A stretch of DNA of 64,000 nucleotides from NCBI GenBank assembly GCA_028622995.1, contig JAJQJQ010000055.1, forward strand, positions 930,001 to 994,000. Direction: 5' to 3'. A model generated the notes under the pieces. That model saw only the letters and a list, made by a program, of their open reading frames with translations. It did no database searches and had not been told where the DNA came from. Positions 48,695 to 58,943 of the stretch are shown piece by piece. Position numbers and translations under genes: made by a program. Within the stretch, counting starts at the first letter, position 1. Each line of letters begins with the position of its first letter. Origin of the DNA: Panagrolaimus kolymaensis (lineage: Eukaryota > Nematoda > Chromadorea > Rhabditida > Panagrolaimidae).

Positions 48695-49442
48695 GATTTC
48701 TTAAAGTCAAAGAAAATCTCAAATCCCACAAAATTTCACATTAAAAAAATAAATAAATCAGCATAAAAATGGATAAAATAAAAAATAATAAAAATAACTT
48801 TTAAATTATTTTTTCTTCAGAACAATTTTTTTATTTTGGAACGCTGCTTTCTTTGAGCTTCAGTTTCTTTCTTTTCTTCTTCTATTCTTCGCGTTCGGTT
48901 GTGTTCACTCCATCCACACTTCAAAAAAACTTGTCGTCGCCTTCATTCACAGTGAGAAAAAAAAATAGAGGGCGGAGTTGGGTATCAAATAGAAAGAGAA
49001 AGGAAACAAAATGGGCGGGAGCCGCTGCTGCTGCCCCTAACAATATTGTCACTTGCATTTCTTTATTCTTTGAAAAGCTTTAGAACATAGAGTTAACGGT
49101 ATTTTATCCAAAGAAGCTCTAATAATCATGCTAATATTTATTTAGTGACAGATAAAAATTAATGGATGGATAAAAAAATCCTGAATGAGTAAATCAAAAA
49201 TAATTTATTAGAATTTTGTAAAAAAATTAAAAGTTTTATCAACGAAATTGCTAAAATAAAATACAAAAAAGAAAGTAAAATTATGGTCTTTGAAAAAAAT
49301 AATAAACAAAGATTAAAAAAATATGGATTACAGAAGTTGTGCATTAATGAATTGTTTAAAAAAGCTTCGTTTGTTGCTTTTTGGTTGATATTAATTAATT
49401 TTAAAACACATTAAACTTTTTAATTTTGACCGAACTTTAATT
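48695..49442. other. Upstream of netrin / downstream of astacin-like gene
   Basis: Contains netrin's proximal 5' region. AT-rich, with a GC-richer patch near 49015-49040. No gene supported. Confidence 0.45.
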
Positions 49443-49499
49443 TTATCCATACATTGCTTTAACAATAGCAATATCAGTTTGTGTCATGGGATTCCCCGT

Positions 49500-50313
49500 T
49501 TACCTTCGGTTAAGAGTAACATTCTCTTTTTTAGCTTGCATAATAGGAAGACTTGAATCTACTCTAAAAAAATAATGCACTCCTTAAAATACTTTCTTTT
49601 TTCATATTCAAAAAAATTAAAAATTTTTACGCCCAGATAGAATATTCGGCGCTATGCATAATGCTTTTATAATCATAAACTTTGAAAGCTTCATTATCCG
49701 ATTCCATACATCCACTACAAAGTCTGTAAACTTGATGATTGACAGGTGAAATATTATCATAAAGAAGTTCAATATATTCGTCGCGATCTTTGCGAAGATG
49801 GATGGATTTAAATCCTAAAAAATAAATTAATATAAATTTAATTCACAAAAAAATACGATTCCATTACCTAAGGTTCTCATGATTAATTGAAGATTTGTGG
49901 ACATATCGCAGGAACGTGCGATAGACAAAGGAAAATAAGTAGGACCAATTGGCGCAGCTCCCATTCGATCACAATCAAATTCTTCAAGCACAAAAATAAC
50001 ATAGCGTCCAAGCATTTTAGATTCATCATTGGAAATTTCACACCAAGTAATTAATTTTCCAACATTTTTTTCAAATTCCGATAAAGTTGAATTAATTAAG
50101 TTTCTGAGTTTCGCCTCGTTTTCATGATTCGATTCAACACGATAACCAATGAATTTGGTTTTCCATAGCAATTCTTTGACAACATTAGTTTCCTTAAAAA
50201 ATTATTTTTTTATAAATTCACTGTAAAACAATTTTTCTTACATATGTAAACGCTCCTCCAAAAAACATATATATTCCAAAGAAACAACTTAATAGCTGCT
50301 TTAGCTGCTTCAT
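49500..50313 (-). CDS. Secreted astacin-like pseudoprotease (zinc site lost)
   Basis: Four exons, 50313-50242, 50192-49868, 49814-49631 and 49563-49500, give 214 residues. Exon 1 is a signal peptide. Exon 2 starts at the astacin core (IGYRVESNHENEAKLRNLIN) without a propeptide. At the zinc site, astacins have [21 protein letters not shown]; the aligned bases here read QLIMRTLGFKSIHLRKDRDEY, so all three zinc His and the catalytic Glu are replaced while LGF and the DRDxY stretch remain. The Met-turn (YDYKSIMHSAEYS) is kept but its Tyr is Ser. A TAA at 49500-49502 ends the frame; reading on gives 18 astacin-like residues (TDIAIVKAMYG), so the C-terminus was recently shortened. Confidence 0.8.
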
Positions 50314-50625
50314 AATGAAACAAAAAGATCAAACATTTATTTTTAAAGGCAACAAAATGAATAACAAATAGCAAAGTTTATCGATAAAATAAACAAATAA
50401 TAAAAAAATGCTTGGACCTCAAATAAAGTTTTAAATTTTTTTTGGCTCTTGCTAGTTGACTATACTTTTTCTTCAATTTTTATTTTTAATATTGTAGAAA
50501 TTTTTTTTAGAATTTATCAACGAAAACCAAAAAATAAGTATAAAAATCAAAAATATTACAAAAAGAACATGAAACAAATATATAAAAATTTATAAGAATA
50601 ATACAGAATTAAAGAAGCATCAATT
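50314..50625. other. Short spacer
   Basis: AT-rich; upstream of the astacin-like gene and 3' of the next. Nothing seen. Confidence 0.4.
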
Positions 50626-52041
50626 CTAAAATTCCATTTCAATAACTAAAGTAAAATTGAGGCCATCGTTAATTTTAAATTCTTTAGTGATGTCGAAACC
50701 GTCGTGTTCATCATCTTCATCACATTCATTAACTTCAAAGCTTTCATCAGTTTGAAGGTTTTCGATAAACTAGAAAACATTACAATTAAAATAAAAAGTT
50801 GACAAAAAATAAAAAAAAATATTACTTCTCGGACAATATTATTAGTTTGTGAATATAAAATATGTATTCGGAAGGAAATTGAGCCTTTAACATTTATTTC
50901 CCGAAAGACATCTGAATTTAATCCAAGAACGTCTGATATGAAATTATCTTGCCATTTATGTTTACCAAAATTAATATTAATATCGATATGTTCGAGTCGG
51001 GTAAAATGGCGATTAATAAAAGATGAAAAGAGATGCAAATTTGGAAGGCTAAACCCTAATATTTTTTTATAGCTAGCATGGGGACAATTTCCAAATTCTT
51101 CATGATTTCTGTCAATAATAAGTTCTTCAACTTTATCAAAAGATAAACTAAAATATGAAAAATTAAAATTTGCTATTAACAAAATAAAAAGGAACAGAAA
51201 ACATACTGGCCGGGCTTTTCTTTAAGGAAAATAGAGAAATCAAGAATATTGAAAACTAATTTACTGCATGATTCAGGAATTAGAGGAATTTTCTAAAAAT
51301 CGACATTTAAAAACAAAAATCAAAATCAAATTCAAAAAATTACTTTACAACTTATTTTGCTATAATATGAAATAGTTTTAATGCTTTTATTTTTTGTTAG
51401 CAATTTTTTAGCATTTTTAGAAAAATAAGAGTCGGTATTGAAAGAAAGCTTAGGAAAGACTAAAAAATTAATACGTTGAATATATAATAATATTTCGAGA
51501 GAAAAAAACTTACTCAATTGAAGAAGTTTTTCAAAATCCATTTTCTTTACAAATTCTTCATCGGGCCACCAAAAAATATTTAATTTGTCAGTAAAGGCAA
51601 TTGCAGAAGTTGAAATCAAAACTTTTAATAATGGATTATCATCTTCAAAAATAAACGTATATCCACCTTTGCAACAGTCTATCCAAAGCTTATAACTATA
51701 TATATTTATTTCCTTGGGATAATGAAAATATTTCAAACCCATTTGAAATGGTTTTTTTCCAGCCAACATGAAATTTAATATTTCCTTTTCATCAGATTTA
51801 TCTTCAACACATATACGAAGAATTTCTTTTAGAAATTCATAATTTAATTGAGGCTTTTTTGCTTCCTAGAATTAAGAAAATTATTCTAAAAAACATTCTT
51901 TGAAAAATATTATTAACTTACAATGTTCAGTTTCTTGGCTGAAATCGCATTAGTTTCAGTTTTCTTTAAGCCATCATCATCAGAAGAAATTTCCATGAAT
52001 TTTCGCTTTTGCCCAGCTTTTTCATTAACAGGTTCACTCAT
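50626..52041 (-). CDS. F-box-like lineage-specific family protein
   Basis: Six exons close in frame to 379 residues: 52041-51922, 51865-51514, 51459-51344, 51292-51207, 51147-50826 and 50769-50626. It has the family plan: a basic start (AGQKRKFMEISSDDD, NLS-like), a divergent F-box-like block (LNYEFLKEIL, then ILNFMLAGKKPFQMGLKYF), IPESCSKLVFNILDF, a leucine-rich segment (DKVEELIIDRNHEEFGNC, LEHIDININFGKH), and an ending INDGLNFTLVIEMEF comparable to IHDGLNFEF at 11.9 kb. An acidic stretch (ECDEDDEHDG) precedes the end. No SUMO-like domain. Probably a nuclear or cytosolic ligase adaptor; inferred only. Confidence 0.78.
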
Positions 52042-52478
52042 ATCTGTTTTTTTTAAAAGTTAAAAGTTTTATGAATAAAAGCGTAAGAAAAAAATATAAC
52101 CTGATTGATAAATCTTTCAAGATTTTATAAATTCAAAAAAGGGCAAAAAGAATTTTTTTTAAACCATATCTTTTCCACAAATGAAATAATCCATCCGTGA
52201 ACCAAATGTATTTTGATTTCATCCAAACATTTTAAAATAAATTTCCTGCCATTTTTTGGCATTATATTATCTCACACCAATACTGATATGTCTTCGTGAC
52301 ATTTATTAGTTAACATTTTTGTCAGCTTTGTGAAAGTTTACGTTTACTACCGTAATGTTATGCCATTGTAGCGTTAAATAAAATAGACACACAATCATTA
52401 AGTAACTTATCTTTATTAAATCCAATACAAAAATTTAAAAAAAAAGTACAAACTACAAGAAATTAATTAAACAATATT
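52042..52478. other. Intergenic spacer
   Basis: Upstream of the F-box-like gene and 3' of the dehydrogenase gene. No gene seen. Confidence 0.5.
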
Positions 52479-53970
52479 CTAATTTTGATATTCAGCATCA
52501 ACAAGTTTAGCAATGGTGTTGAGTTGAATGTTTGAAGTTCCTTCATAAATAGTACCAATTTTAGCATCTCTATAAAATTTTTCAACAGGAAATTCTTTTG
52601 TAAATCCAACTCCACCAAGTAATTCAACACATTTGCTTGTTGCATTTGTTGCGACGACAGAAGCATACCATTTGGCCATAGCAGCTTGTTTGATATAGGG
52701 TAAGTTGCTTTCCTTCAATCGAGCAGCATTATAAACAAGTAAACGAGCAGCTTCAATATCCGTTGCAATGGTTGAAATTTGATGTTGAACACTCTGAAAA
52801 AGCAAAATATAATTTTTTGTTTAGCCAAAAAGAGTCAAAAGAAAGATAAAGAAAACTTCGAGCTTACTTGGAAATCAATAATTCTTGAACCAAATTGTTT
52901 ACGTTCTTGTAAATAAGGTACGGTATTATCAAAGCATCCTTGAGCAAGACCAAGCATTTGAGCCCCGATACCAATTCTTCCACCATTTAAACATTCGATA
53001 GAATACTTGTATCCTTTACCATATTCGCCCAAAATTGCTGATTTGTTTACACGAACATTATCGAAATGAACAGGACAAGTTGACGAAGCACGAATTCCAA
53101 GTTTATCTTCAGTTTTTCCAACACTTACACCTTTAGCATCACGATCCACGAGAAAACAAGTAATTCCGCGATATCCTTTTGATGAATCGGCGTTAGCCAT
53201 AACAAGGAAGAAATGAGCATTAGCAGCATTAGTAATCCAAAGTTTTGAGCCATTAATAATGTAATCATCTCCATCAGATTTAGCAACAGTTTTGAGAGCA
53301 AATGCATCTGATCCACTACTAGCTTCAGAAAGGCAGAAAGCTCCAATCTGAAACAACAAATTGCATAAGGCAAATAGGAAGCTAAAGTTATACCCAATCT
53401 TTGTGAACTCGTGTAAGATATTTTTGCTTTTGTTCTTCAGAGCCAAGTTGAATAATCAATGGTGCAACAAGAGTATTTTGAACGTCACAATAAACTGATA
53501 CACTTGGATCAACTCTTGCTAATTCTTCAACAACCAAAACAGTATTGAAAAATGATGCTTCTGGGCCATCATATTTGCTTGGTACTTCGAGACCCATAAA
53601 CTAAAACCAATGACAAATTTATATATATTCCTGAAAGTGTTGAAAGCTGACTCCATTTTCGAAACACCCGTCAATGACTGTTTTATCCATTTTTGATTCG
53701 GCATCCATTTTTCGAACAAGTGGTTTAACAACATCGTTTGAAAACTTTTTTACTACAAATACAAGCAAAATTAGAAGGTATATCATGGAACTTCATAACC
53801 TAACCTGTATCTTTGAAAGCTATTTCATCTTGACTTAATTGGGTTAATGGTGGTGGTGCCTGATCAGAATCAGGACGAGGTTGAAAAGTTGAGCTCGCGC
53901 CAGCAGTAAAATTTTTTAGTTGAAATAAAGGTTGTTTGGGAAAAATAGTTAGTAATAATCGACGTGACAT
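52479..53970 (-). CDS. ACADSB: Short/branched-chain acyl-CoA dehydrogenase
   Basis: Five exons close in frame to 422 residues: 53970-53805, 53752-53652, 53600-53394, 53347-52868 and 52793-52479. The ATG at 53970 gives a mitochondrial-type presequence ([20 protein letters not shown]); the frame is open upstream but without ATG. Flavoprotein motifs are complete: [55 protein letters not shown], and the catalytic base in [14 protein letters not shown] (Glu about 402). It oxidises short and 2-methyl-branched acyl-CoAs in the mitochondrial matrix (isoleucine breakdown), passing electrons to ETF. The C-terminal pattern favours ACADSB over ACADS; the C. elegans acdh-1 to -4 group is the nearest comparison. 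Confidence 0.94.
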
Positions 53971-54884
53971 CGTTGGTGGAAGAATTAGCTTAAAAAGATA
54001 ATTGTAAAGCAATGAAGAAAAAAAAAACGAAGTTCGGCGATTTTAAATAACCAAATAGCATACAAACGTGGAAAAATTTATGTGACGCAAAACTGAAAAA
54101 TTTCAAGCATTGCAAAAAAGTGTTAAAAAAATGGATAACCAAATTTTAATAAAAATCTTGAGAACGTTTAGCAAAACAACTAAAAGGTGAGAAAGAGTTT
54201 GAACGTCGCAAAAAAAAATGAAAAGGAAATAAGCAAGGATAATTTGCGACGAGAATAAAGAAAAGAAAATATGCAAATATATAAAAATCTTCCAACTTGG
54301 ATGTTTATTTATATAAAGAAATGGCAGCAGAAGATTTCGAGCATGAATTTTGTAGTCATCTATCTCGTCAAAGCTCATAAAAAAAAGAAAGAAGACAAAG
54401 GAAGGATGTTCGAGCAATCAATGCTCGCTTGATTTTTTTCTTTTACAATTTGGAACACTTGGCGATGAGCTTCTTTTTCTTGTTTTTTTTGTTCGTTTGC
54501 TGATCACTAAATGTTCAAAAAGGCAAATGTAAATAGAAAAAAAGGAAGAGATCTTGTACCCTTTATTTGTGCATTAACTACAAATGTGTATAATTTTTAA
54601 AGTACAGTACTATTTTGTCTAATAATATTATCCATGGGATGATTTTTATCAGCATTGAATCACAGTCACTAGGTTTAATACCAGCATTTTTAAATTGGAT
54701 AAAAAAAAGATCTTATTGTTTTCAAAATTTGTTTTATTTTTTTAGACGATACAAAGGGTATTCTTTACTTTAGCATGCCCCGAAAAAATGGAACTTTAAT
54801 TTACTTTTTTTTTAATTTTTACTATTTAAACATAAAATTTGCTTACAGTAATTAAAATTATTTATGGAATATAAAATTACTCGA
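53971..54884. other. Upstream of the dehydrogenase gene
   Basis: A minus-strand frame at 54103-54417 is Phe-rich low-complexity and not called. Nothing else supported. Confidence 0.45.
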
Positions 54885-55425
54885 TTAGGTTATAGCTGAA
54901 GCGGCAGTTTGATGATTGAACATGGGAATAATTTTTGATGAATTTTTAGAAATGTAAAAGTTAATATATTGTTTTCGAGTTGATTTGCTAAAAAAAGAAT
55001 AATTCATTAAACAAACAAATTGACTAAAAATAGAATTAAGAGATTAAATGAATCTTAAAAAGCTTTTACCTCAATAATAGCAATGAAATGCTTCCAGTCA
55101 ATTCAAAAATATCATTCATAAAAGGATAAATTGCTAATAATATGGAAGTTAAGGTTTGATTTGATGGAAATAAGAATCGCCCAAGATTATAGCAAAGTCG
55201 AAAAACTTGGGCAACAAAAATTAGACATGTAATCACTAAAAATTATAATACAAATTTACAAAAAAAAACCAAAAAAAGAAACAAACAAAACAACGCTTTT
55301 TCGTTTGCATGAGACAAATTTCCTGATTTAACTGCCGAATAAAATTTTATAAATGACAAAACGTTTAACAACGCAGCCAAACAAGTTGTTGTAAAGTAAA
55401 GAATAGTTGAGATTAAATATGTTCA
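54885..55425 (-). pseudogene. Chemoreceptor remnant (TM5-TM7 of a nematode serpentine receptor)
   Basis: Three fragments join in frame: about 55425-55287, 55235-55070 and 54987-54885. They encode a TM5-like helix (TCLAALLNVLSFIKFY), the loop GNLSHANEKALF, TM6 (LITCLIFVAQVFRLCYNLG), TM7 (AIYPFMNDIFELTGSISLLL) and a tail SKSTRKQYINFYISKN ending at TAA 54885-54887. The ND in TM7 followed by SxxxR/K is typical of nematode Srg/Str-superfamily chemoreceptors. Upstream of TM5 the frame runs into a stop and the RING-IBR gene's 3' end begins at 55480, so TM1-TM4 are absent. Each fragment is too short to stand out as an open frame. Confidence 0.65.
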
Positions 55426-55479
55426 ACTTTTTTATAAATAATTCAAAAAGAAAAAATAAAAAAAATTTTTTATTTATGA

Positions 55480-58127
55480 CTACAAATTTGTATTATTTTT
55501 AAAATACAATGTAATTTTATTTAACAATTTTATCCATGTTTGAATTTTCCTTGTTATTTGGTCATTTCTGCTATGATTAGTGTCTGCATTTTCATTTTCT
55601 ATTAAATACAACCATATTGTTTTCAAATGTTTTTTAATTTCTTTAGCTTCTGGGTTTTTTTCTTTTCGATTAAAATATAATTGAGCGTTACCGTATTCGA
55701 GCAAATGCAATGACTAAAAAAAAGAAATTTGTTCTATTAAACATAAAAGCAATTTTCTCACTTACAGTAATCAATAAATTTCTTGCTTCTGCTTTTGTTA
55801 ATAAACTGTTGTTGCTAAAAGTTGTTATTTTCTCAACCATTTTATTATGATAACTTGAAGAAAGACTTTTCATATGCGCGTCAACGCATATAAAAGCAAT
55901 CGATGCATTAATAAATGAAGGCTTTTTCTCTTCATCGTTACAAAAATTTTTGAAATGCTTTCTCTGATATGATAACATTGGAGGTATACCTTCTGGCCAT
56001 GAAATAAAATATTCTGTTGTGCAATTTTTACAAATTATTGTTTTATTTATGCATTCAATATAATTTGAAATTTCAATTTTTTCTTTACAATAGCAAACGA
56101 TGTCATTGTATTGATGAAAATAGGCTAAAAAAAGCTATTTAAACAAGGGTTTTTTTACAGTAAAAAAATGTTTACTTTGATGCAACATTTTCTTTGACCA
56201 TAATTTCATTTGGACGCAAGTTAATGGAAAATGTGGAGCTTGCTTGCATTCTATGCTAAAAACAATACAACATATTTGACATTTGATAACTTTTTCTAAT
56301 GTTTGGTTTTCGAGAATATGCAACGTATCTTTACAATGTGGGCAAACAGTGGATTTTCTGGTTTCAAAATATTTGGCTCTCAAATATGCTTGAAGAAGCA
56401 ATAATGGCGTCGAAATAAATACAAAAAACGGATCTAACGGAACCGAGCAAATTGGACATGAAAGAATATCTTCATAATTTTCTATTTGGTTTCTAATCAT
56501 TTTTGTGGAACATTCTTCACAGAAATAATGACCACATTTGAGTGCTGTCGTTGACTTAGATTTACAAATATTGCATTTTTGATTTTTTGTGGAGAAAATT
56601 ATTTCAAAGTTATCGGTAGTTTCATTTGTTTTGGGTTTGTGATGTTGAAATAATAAATCAAAATCACTAACTGGGCAGCCAATGGCTGCATTAGAATAAT
56701 AGCTAAACATCGAAGATGGTTTGAAAATATAACGGAAATTGTCGTTGTTTGGGAAGGTTGAATTCCAAATATCTCTTATTTTTTTCTTTAAAAAATAAAT
56801 TAGTGTATTTGGATTACTCCAAGACAATAGCTGGTTATTTCCATTTATGGAATAAACAGAGAACCTAAAAAATTCAAAATTATTTTTTGTCATTTTGTAA
56901 TAAATTTTTAGTCCAGTCAATCCACTTACTTTATTTTTCGCTTCTTTCCTGCACCAATTTCTTCCACTATCATATAAGAATTAAATTTACTGTAGCGAAC
57001 ACCCAAACTTTTAGGAATAATAAATAAATATTTTTTCGTTTTTTGTTGCTCTTGATTGAGCCAAATTAAATCAAACATAAATGCAATATCATTGAGTTCT
57101 TGGAAATTAAAAGTTTTAGGATTATAAAAATAAATCATTGAATTTTCATAGGACTTTAGCATAGAAGAATCGCAATTAAAATTATTAGCCTTGGCTTTGG
57201 TGGAATATTTAATTTTATCAAATTCAGCATCTTCGAAGTTTATAATTTCAAAATTTTCCTCGATTTTGCTTTTTAAGGGTTTTTGAGTTTGTTTCGAAAT
57301 TTGTGATACGAAACAATCATTAATAGTAAAATTTGATGATTTTCGGCCAACAGAAGTTTGTAGAATTTCAGAATTACCAACTATTTCTTCGTCATCAGAA
57401 AATCCATCAGAAAATTCTTCTTTTAAACCTTCAATAAATTTTGCTCTTTTAGGAATCCAATTTTTTGGCCTTTCTCTCCAATATGGCCGCCATCTAAATA
57501 TACTTTTTTCATAAACAAAATCAGATGGATGTTGTTCATCGATGTAATACAAAATCGAAGGAGTTTCACGAAAATTTTGGATAGCGCTATATTTTTTTCG
57601 TTTTTGTCCTTTCTTTTCGGGTTGATAATCTATGAGATTGTCTCGAAGGGAAATAAATGGAGCTGATTTTCCAGCTTTCATTTCAATGGATTTAATTTCA
57701 TTTTTTGGTTGTTTCAAAGCCATGGCAACGTTAATACTTTTAAATGAAAGATTTTGTTGTTTAACAGCAGTAATCAGATATTTATTTTCATCGGGTGCTA
57801 CTTTATGAATAAGTTTTTCGGGGGATGAAATTATTTCCCATCGTTTTGATTTGTTAAGAGAATAAGAAAGATTAGGGAAAAAATTATCATTGGTTGAATA
57901 TTGCAAATCTAATATATTTTTCTGGAAATAATTATTATTTAAATTTTTATAATTATTTTATCAAAAAAACTTACTATTGAGAGATTTCTAAACCCCATGA
58001 AATCTTTTTTAATTGTTTTAGAAGTTTTATTTTGGCGAGATTTATATTCTAATTTTCGATGAGTTTTTCCATCCTTCATTTTATTTTTTAAATTTGAACC
58101 CGGTTTATCAAAATTAAAATAAGACAT
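55480..58127 (-). CDS. RING-IBR (RBR-type) protein, probable E3 ubiquitin ligase
   Basis: Five exons close in frame to 808 residues: 58127-57975, 57921-56930, 56864-56176, 56124-55766 and 55713-55480. I start at MSYFNFDKPG, the last ATG before the exon core; the frame is open upstream but lacks support. The N-terminal ~380 residues are charged and unrecognised (Arg/Trp cluster RWRPYWRERPKNW). A C3HC4 RING begins about 479 (CNICKSKSTTALKCGHYFCEECS, then CPIC), then an IBR-like Cys set (CPHC, CQIC, FPLTC). A third Cys group (CYCKEKIEI, IECINKTIICKNC, then FISW) sits where the catalytic Rcat domain should be. RBR ligases load ubiquitin on an Rcat Cys; IEC is the candidate, but the domain is divergent. 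Confidence 0.78.
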
Positions 58128-58943
58128 TTTTATACAATAAATACTCGTAGGTTTTTTGTTGCCTGAAAAAAAAGGCTGACTTTCAACTCTTTTTTCTTTG
58201 CTTTTATACTCCTTTTCTTTTTTGCTTTGCGTTGTTTTGGCTACTTTTAAAACAAACAATATTGCACAAGATTTTGACAAAAAAGAACCTTCGTTTTTTG
58301 CTATGACAACACAAACGTGGAAAAGGAGGAAGGATTTGGTCATATTTTAAAGAAAGCAATAAAAAACGTCAAAAAAAGAAGTGAGTCATCGAGAAAAAAG
58401 TTTGAGGGGCAAAAATAAAAAAGTTCCACCCAAAAACAATTTGTAGTGTTTTTTTAAACAAAGAAGATTAAAACCAAAAAAAGTGATGTCAAGAAAATTA
58501 AGAAAAGAAGAAAGGCAAATTTTTAACATTTTTCTTTCAGCCACAATTATTATGATGGAATGTTCACAATGATTTAGAAAAAAAGTTTAAAGTAATTTAT
58601 TTTTTTTATGAATTCATGGATATTGTTGCTATAAATTTATAATCTGCATATATATTTCAAAAACTTTAAAAATAGTTACAAAGTAAAAAAAATTAAATAC
58701 AAAAATAACAAAAAAAATAAAAAAGAATTGCATTTTTGGGGTAAAATTGTTTTTTTTTGTTACCGTAAATTAAATTCAAACCCATTTTTTAATAATAAAT
58801 TTTAGTTTCAAAGACTAAAATTTCAGGAAATTAAAAGTTAATCTTTTACTTTGCATAAAAAATATTTTAATAATTTAAAAAATTTTGAGCCTACTAATAA
58901 TTATTTTTATTGACTGAGCTTTTTAAATAAAAAAAATTAAATT
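58128..58943. other. Spacer between the ZYG-11-like 3' end and the RBR gene
   Basis: AT-rich; includes the 5' region of the RBR gene. Nothing supported. Confidence 0.45.

Noticed and set aside
53800..54012. Longer N-terminus for the acyl-CoA dehydrogenase beginning at 54012
   Set aside because: That codon is TTG; the ATG at 53970 gives a proper mitochondrial presequence.
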